A stretch of 18,169 bases of DNA from JBAWZR01 sp037142915 (GTDB lineage: Bacteria > Patescibacteriota > Minisyncoccia > Moranbacterales > UBA1568), in contig JBAWZR010000013.1 in NCBI GenBank assembly GCA_037142915.1, positions 1-18,169 on the forward strand. Reading direction: 5' to 3'. The notes under the pieces were generated by a model, which was not told the origin of the DNA, did not search any database, and saw only the letters and a program-made list of their open reading frames with translations. The stretch's first letter is position 1, and every line of letters starts with the position of its first letter. The translations under genes were made by a program, and so were the position numbers. Shown in pieces: positions 14,542-18,169 of this stretch.

Positions 14542-14617
14542 TTATTTAATCATATCCTCCAAGTCGATCACCTCATCGATGCGGATGCGGGAGACGAAGT
14601 CCACCAAGTGACTGACG
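14542..14617 (-). repeat. Direct repeat copy A: orphan duplicate of the ABC-F gene 3' end
   Basis: 72 of 76 bases match 16701-16776 without gaps (mismatches at 14543, 14548, 14575, 14606). It encodes the last 24 residues of the ABC-F protein and a stop codon, beginning VSHLVDFVSRIRIDEVID: TTG replaces TCG at one codon (Leu for Ser), two codons differ silently, and the stop is TAA rather than TGA. It has no gene body in front; the methyltransferase stop codon starts 1 bp outside it. Beyond 14542 the two copies no longer align. Confidence 0.95.
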
Positions 14618-14618
14618 G

Positions 14619-15863
14619 TCAAAATAACACTTCCTGTTTCACTGATGGCTCAACCTTTTCCATTGTTTTTGGATCAAAAGTTCCACTCAGCATCGCAATC
14701 AAACATTTGCCGATATGATAGCCAAGGTTACACGGCACAGCATTGCCAATCTGCTTGTATTGAGAAGACGTTGAACCCGTAAATTCCCAATCATCAGGAA
14801 ACGTTTGAATGCGAGCGTATTCTCGAACGGTAAATGGCCTCGTCTCATCAGGATGACAGCGTTCTGTCTGTTTTTGAGCTGGACTACAAGTAAGTGTCAG
14901 ACTCGGCTCATCCCACGAAAGCCTCCGCGCCATACCCGTTTTCCCGCCACCCATATAAAAACTTGCACCCATATATTCTTTTTGAATTTTCACGGGAAGG
15001 TCTCGCCAATATCCACCGGGAGGAATCATTTCAAGAATTTTTTTCTTTTTTTCCGGGTACATCTGCCCCGAAGACACAGGACAATCCTTCAATGCCTCAC
15101 GCAATGAGAGTGTGTAGTTTTTCTCTTTCGGAAAAATAAAAGGTATATCGAGATCCTTTCGAATCGCAAGAATGATAAGCCGCTCTCTTTTTTGAGGCAC
15201 ATCGAGATATTGTGAACGCACGATTTTGTATTGAACGCGATACCCCAAGTCCTCCATAATTTTGACCATCGTCGCCAACGTACGGCCATCGTCATGGCGC
15301 AACAGCCCTTTCACATTTTCTCCGACAGCGATTTTTGGTCTTACCTCTTTGACGCATCGGGCAAACTCGAAAAACATCGTACCGCGCGTATCCTCAAAGC
15401 CCATCTTTTTACCGGCAAAGCTGAATGCCTGACACGGAAAGCCTCCCTGAACAATATCTGCCTTCATTTTTTTGAAACTTACCGCCGCGATATCGCCACC
15501 AATTACATTCCACTTGGGGCGATTCCTTTTAAGTGTTTCAACGCAATTCTTATCCCATTCATTCAAAAGAAGGTGCTGGAGACCGGCATTTTCAAAACCA
15601 ATCGCCGTTCCCCCAGCACCAGCAAAAAGTTCGATGGTAGTATAGGCTGTCTTTTTGTTCGTTTTGAGTATTTTATAAGTATCCAAAGCAGCAATTCCTA
15701 AAAGCTTGTTCTGAAGCTTCCGTATTTCGCTCAAATCAAAAAGTCGATAATTCAAATTTGACCGCTCTGCCTTGATAAGACCTTTTTTCTCCCACCTTCG
15801 AATAGTATCCGTCGAAACGCCGATGTGCTCCGCGATTTCTGAAACAGTTTGTATGTTTTGCAT
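14619..15863 (-). CDS. DNA (cytosine-5) methyltransferase with N-terminal MerR-like HTH, Eco47II type
   Basis: Protects host DNA by methylating cytosine at C5. 414 residues. Residues 1-56 are a MerR-like helix-turn-helix (TVSEIAEHIGVSTDTIRRWEKKG-LI), a likely autoregulatory domain. The catalytic part has motif I ELFAGAGG (78-85), motif IV GGFPCQAFSFAGKK (140-153) with nucleophile C144, motif VI ENV (182-184), motif VIII QKRER (224-228), motif IX RPFTVREYARIQTFPDDW (342-359) and motif X QIGNAVP (371-377), all in order, so it should be active. The target-recognition region is about 240-335. The paired endonuclease suggests recognition of GGNCC; this is inference. No ribosome site precedes the ATG. 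A perfect palindrome lies 36-64 bp upstream. The stop codon sits next to the duplicated ABC-F end. Confidence 0.96.
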   Translation of the reverse strand: MQNIQTVSEIAEHIGVSTDTIRRWEKKGLIKAERSNLNYRLFDLSEIRKLQNKLLGIAALDTYKILKTNKKTAYTTIELFAGAGGTAIGFENAGLQHLLLNEWDKNCVETLKRNRPKWNVIGGDIAAVSFKKMKADIVQGGFPCQAFSFAGKKMGFEDTRGTMFFEFARCVKEVRPKIAVGENVKGLLRHDDGRTLATMVKIMEDLGYRVQYKIVRSQYLDVPQKRERLIILAIRKDLDIPFIFPKEKNYTLSLREALKDCPVSSGQMYPEKKKKILEMIPPGGYWRDLPVKIQKEYMGASFYMGGGKTGMARRLSWDEPSLTLTCSPAQKQTERCHPDETRPFTVREYARIQTFPDDWEFTGSTSSQYKQIGNAVPCNLGYHIGKCLIAMLSGTFDPKTMEKVEPSVKQEVLF

Positions 15864-15889
15864 AACTTTTGTTTATTCTGTACCTTCCT

Positions 15890-15919
15890 AGTATAACAAA
15901 TAACCATTGCATAATGCAA
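15890..15919 (-). promoter_or_regulatory. Probable methyltransferase promoter overlapping the palindrome
   Basis: Minus strand: -10 TATACT (15890-15895, 5 of 6). An 18-bp spacer back gives TTGCAT (15914-15919, 3 of 6), which lies inside the palindrome, so a bound protein there would block or replace -35 recognition. Confidence 0.45.
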
Positions 15920-15927
15920 TGGTTATT
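15899..15927. promoter_or_regulatory. Perfect 29-bp palindrome, candidate operator of the R-M system
   Basis: Arms AATAACCATTGCAT (15899-15912) and ATGCAATGGTTATT (15914-15927) around one base. It lies between the endonuclease stop (27 bp away) and the methyltransferase start, over the -35 region of the latter. The methyltransferase carries a MerR-like domain that could bind it. As RNA it would also form a 13-bp hairpin, but the following bases are not a real T-run. Confidence 0.65.
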
Positions 15928-15953
15928 CATAAGCCCTCGTTGGGATAATTTCA

Positions 15954-16667
15954 CTACCTTGAATAGGCTTTCGAAAACAATTCTGCTAATTCCTCCTTCT
16001 TAAGGAGACTGCTATCTGGTTTTTGTAGAATATCTTGTATTACCTGAGGGAGTGCTGTGTAAAGTTGTTCGATAGCATCCGGATATCCGCTCGCCAAAGC
16101 ATAAAAGCTTCTCCCATCAATTATGCGAATATGGCTGTCGGCTCGTTTTTGCGAGTGCAGGTTATTATCAGAAGGAGTGAATGATTTATCATACATCTTT
16201 CCTCCCTTGGGAATAATTTCCACATAATACGCCGTACATCCGCTATACTCCTTGTTAATCAATTTATGTAAGTTAGTATAAATCGCCGATTTATGATTCC
16301 CTTTCGTGGTATTGTATTTATTCTTGATTTCGGCGATGATTTTCCGCTCCGAATTTACGATATCGACGATACTGCCCGTTTTCAAGTCTTTCCAACCGGG
16401 CATTGCACCGAGTATCGACTGATGAAATGTTCCAATGGCATTCTGAAATGTTTTTTGAATCTGCCTCGATTGTTCCTGCTTCAACCATTGCTCGAATGAC
16501 ACACCTTGATATGATGCATCAAAAAGTGCCGAGAATGGATCGATTACATTTTTATGCAGCTTTTCTTCTGCCTCGCTCGTTGCCGCTTCAGCAACACTCA
16601 AAACCCGCTTCACCTGTTCGTACAAATCTTCATTGGAAATAAACGGCAGTAGATTTTTCTCAATCAT
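15954..16667 (-). CDS. Type II restriction endonuclease, Eco47II/Sau96I family
   Basis: Cleaves unmethylated DNA; the family recognises GGNCC in characterised members. 237 residues, the usual size. Family-like segments: LLPFISNEDLYEQV (6-19), KNVIDPFSALFDASYQG (39-55), IGTFHQSILGAMPGWKDL (78-95), and VEIIPKGGKMYDKSFTPSDN in the second half. A PD-(D/E)xK-type site is visible as D102 ... E113-I-K115 (VDIVNSERKIIAEIKNK), followed by YNTTKGNHK. No frameshift or missing catalytic residue, so it looks intact. It is transcribed ahead of the methyltransferase, 90 bp apart, and begins 33 bp after the ABC-F stop codon, so it may rely on read-through from ABC-F or on a weak promoter; none was convincing. 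Family assignment is from memory of the sequences. Confidence 0.88.
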   Translation of the reverse strand: MIEKNLLPFISNEDLYEQVKRVLSVAEAATSEAEEKLHKNVIDPFSALFDASYQGVSFEQWLKQEQSRQIQKTFQNAIGTFHQSILGAMPGWKDLKTGSIVDIVNSERKIIAEIKNKYNTTKGNHKSAIYTNLHKLINKEYSGCTAYYVEIIPKGGKMYDKSFTPSDNNLHSQKRADSHIRIIDGRSFYALASGYPDAIEQLYTALPQVIQDILQKPDSSLLKKEELAELFSKAYSR

Positions 16668-16700
16668 AGAAAAAATTCATTATCTATTTCAAAGACTACT

Positions 16701-16776
16701 TCATTTTATCATATCCTCCAAGTCGATCACCTCGTCGATGCGGATGCGGGAGACGAAGTCCACCGAGTGACTGACG
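16701..16776 (-). repeat. Direct repeat copy B: 3' end of the ABC-F gene
   Basis: The in-gene copy of the 76-bp repeat, covering residues 463-486 and the TGA stop of ABC-F. It includes the H-switch histidine H465. See copy A at 14542-14617. Confidence 0.95.
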
Positions 16777-18161
16777 AGAATGAGTGTGCCACGATAGGCA
16801 TCGAGCGCATCAGCGATCACGGGCAAATGACGAAAATTGATATGATTCGTTGGCTCGTCGAGGATGAGGATGTCGGGCTGCATCGCGAAGAGTTTGGCGA
16901 ACATCAACAATCCTTTTTGACCTTCGGACAGGGTCTCAACTTTGTTTTGCACCAGCTCGGCTGGCAGCAGAAATCTCGCCGCGTTCTTGTAGACCTTCTC
17001 CATATTTTTTTCCTCCATCACCGAGAGCAGTTCTTCGGCGATCGTCTGACCAAAATTGAGTGTCGAAAAATCCTGCCGGTAATAGCCAACCTTTGCCTCA
17101 GTATTGAGAGTAACACGCGCAGGATCACCGCCTGCGAGCGCCTCCAGTAAGGTCGATTTGCCAATGCCGTTTGGTCCGATAATAATCAGGTGGGTATTTT
17201 TTTTGAGGGTCAATGCAAATGGCACGACTTTTTCCTCGTGGTTGCGGATACCCGACACCGAATGAAACTGTACCATCACACCCGTCAATTCCCTGTTACA
17301 CTCGATCTCAAATGACGGCAAGGTCTTGTCCTCACGGCGGACATCTGCTTTATTCTCCTCCAAATCCTGAGCGAGATCACGCATTTTTTTGGCCACGGAA
17401 CGCAGCTTACCACCCTTGTGTGCGAAGACTTCCGCCTGACCCTTCTTCTCGCGGATGGTGCGCTCGAGACGGACATTTTGCTGTTGTTCCTTCTCGATCC
17501 GGCGTGCAATTTCCTCCACCACATCGGAATAGTCTCCTGCATACTGCTCAACTTTGTGAGTGAAAATATCCAGATACAAAACACCCTGTGTAAAAGCGTT
17601 GAGGAAATCCGCATCGTGCGAAATCACAAGACAGGTCTTGGGATAGTTGATGAGAAACTGCGTGAGGTGCGCGATACCCGCCGCATCGAGATTGTTGGTT
17701 GGTTCATCGAGGAGGAGGATATCAGGTTTTTGGATGAGCGCACTCGCCAGGAGCAGTCGTGCCTGCTGACCACCGGAAAACTCTCGCAAGGTTTTGGTCA
17801 TCGCCGGCATAGGAAGGTGCACGACTTTCAAAACATCTTCAATGAGCACCGGCAAATTCCATTGTTTGGTTATAAAAAACTGCGCGAAATATGCCTCGAT
17901 CGTCCAATCGAGCTGTTCACGCGGGAGAATCTGCTTGGCGATGGCGACGGTCGCATCTCGATCAATCGAAATCCGTCCCGATTCCGGCTTCAATTCACCG
18001 GTAATCAATTGAAACAGCGAGCTTTTCCCAGCGCCATTCTGTCCCATCAAAGTAATCTTCGTTCCGCTCCGAACCGAAAAACTCACTCCGTCCAAGAGTG
18101 GTTTTTTGTGACTGTATTCAAATGTGACACTATCAAATCGCACAACAATGCCATCTGCCAT
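16701..18161 (-). CDS. ABC-F family ATPase
   Basis: Soluble twin-ATPase protein without membrane domains; ABC-F proteins act on ribosomes (translation factors of the EttA/Uup type or antibiotic-protection proteins). 486 residues. First domain: Walker A GQNGAGKSS (40-48), signature FSGGQQAR (128-135), Walker B DILLLDEPTNNLD (147-159), H-switch ISH (180-182). Linker at about 205-285 is a charged coiled coil, as in the family. Second domain: Walker A GPNGIGKST (329-337), signature LSEGQ (411-415, second glycine replaced by glutamate), Walker B DILILDEPTNH (430-440) followed by INF where LD is usual, and H465. So the second half is somewhat divergent. The ATG at 18161 is 8 bp from the window end, so promoter and ribosome site are not seen. 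Its last 25 codons including the stop are duplicated 2159 bp away, flanking an R-M cassette. The subfamily cannot be assigned from sequence alone. Confidence 0.94.
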   Translation of the reverse strand: MADGIVVRFDSVTFEYSHKKPLLDGVSFSVRSGTKITLMGQNGAGKSSLFQLITGELKPESGRISIDRDATVAIAKQILPREQLDWTIEAYFAQFFITKQWNLPVLIEDVLKVVHLPMPAMTKTLREFSGGQQARLLLASALIQKPDILLLDEPTNNLDAAGIAHLTQFLINYPKTCLVISHDADFLNAFTQGVLYLDIFTHKVEQYAGDYSDVVEEIARRIEKEQQQNVRLERTIREKKGQAEVFAHKGGKLRSVAKKMRDLAQDLEENKADVRREDKTLPSFEIECNRELTGVMVQFHSVSGIRNHEEKVVPFALTLKKNTHLIIIGPNGIGKSTLLEALAGGDPARVTLNTEAKVGYYRQDFSTLNFGQTIAEELLSVMEEKNMEKVYKNAARFLLPAELVQNKVETLSEGQKGLLMFAKLFAMQPDILILDEPTNHINFRHLPVIADALDAYRGTLILVSHSVDFVSRIRIDEVIDLEDMIK

Positions 18162-18169
18162 AAAAACAA

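Larger units (their letters stand above)
14542..16700 (-). mobile_element. Restriction-modification cassette inserted at the ABC-F 3' end
   Basis: The repeat offset is 2159 bp. The interval between the two ABC-F 3'-end copies holds only the endonuclease and methyltransferase genes plus a palindromic operator; no integrase, transposase or terminal inverted repeats are visible. The endonuclease start is 33 bp from the ABC-F stop, and the methyltransferase stop is 1 bp from copy A, so the cassette is tightly packed. The interval is visibly more AT-rich than the ABC-F gene. Insertion with long target duplication, or recombination at the gene end, both explain this. Confidence 0.8.

Noticed and set aside
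14542..14616. Copy A as a small gene or full ABC-F pseudogene
   Set aside because: Only 24 codons and a stop match; no gene body precedes it, since the methyltransferase ends directly next to it. It is best described as a repeat.
15899..15927. Palindrome as terminator of the endonuclease gene
   Set aside because: The arms are separated by one base and no T-run follows; overlap with the methyltransferase -35 region fits an operator better, though some attenuation is not excluded.
16668..16700. Promoter for the endonuclease gene in the 33-bp gap
   Set aside because: GATAAT resembles a -10 box but no matching -35 lies at a suitable distance.
14542..16776. Insertion sequence or prophage
   Set aside because: No transposase, integrase, phage gene or terminal inverted repeat in the interval; only the two R-M genes.
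1..18169. CRISPR array or rRNA
   Set aside because: No regularly spaced direct repeats and no rRNA-like sequence were seen.

Overview
The window looks like a piece of a small bacterial genome, probably of the Candidate Phyla Radiation (Patescibacteria, Parcubacteria-like). This is inference from gene content and style: single housekeeping genes with little operon logic, a lone membrane-anchored oligopeptide-binding protein without permeases, an RNase J with a long disordered tail, a RhuM-type protein, and mostly weak or absent Shine-Dalgarno sequences. TGA is used as a stop (the methyltransferase, RhuM and ABC-F genes end in it), which argues against the recoded Gracilibacteria/Absconditabacteria. 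All genes but one are on the minus strand, so transcription runs from high to low coordinates.

Layout from low to high coordinates: the N-terminal part of tryptophanyl-tRNA synthetase (trpS, cut by the window edge); an unrecognised 291-residue helical-repeat protein with its own promoter and terminator; ispG and ispH, the last two enzymes of the MEP isoprenoid pathway; RNase J (rnj); a palindrome-rich gap and tRNA-Leu(CAG); an orphan family-5 solute-binding protein; a second large nested palindrome; secG; a bifunctional mannose-1-phosphate guanylyltransferase/mannose-6-phosphate isomerase (manC); a RhuM-family protein; NAD(P)-dependent malic enzyme (the only plus-strand gene, with a near-consensus promoter); a divergent GGDEF-domain protein with a small upstream ORF; then an Eco47II-like restriction-modification pair; and finally an ABC-F ATPase.

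The most striking structure is at 14542-16776. The last 24 codons plus the stop codon of the ABC-F gene are present twice as 76-bp direct repeats (72/76 identical), one at the true gene end (16701-16776) and one directly after the methyltransferase stop codon (14542-14617). The 2.1 kb between them holds only a restriction endonuclease of the Eco47II/Sau96I type and a cytosine-5 methyltransferase with an N-terminal MerR-like DNA-binding domain. This is the signature of an R-M cassette inserted at the 3' end of a housekeeping gene with a long duplication of the target, leaving the host gene intact. A perfect 14-bp-arm palindrome over the methyltransferase promoter is a good candidate operator for the methyltransferase's own DNA-binding domain.

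Other points of interest are two large nested palindromes (6714-6773 and 8772-8874) that share flanking heptamers, an RNase J in which a usual metal-ligand histidine reads as tyrosine, a four-fold repeat in the unknown protein, and three near-consensus TTGACA-N17-TANNNT promoters.
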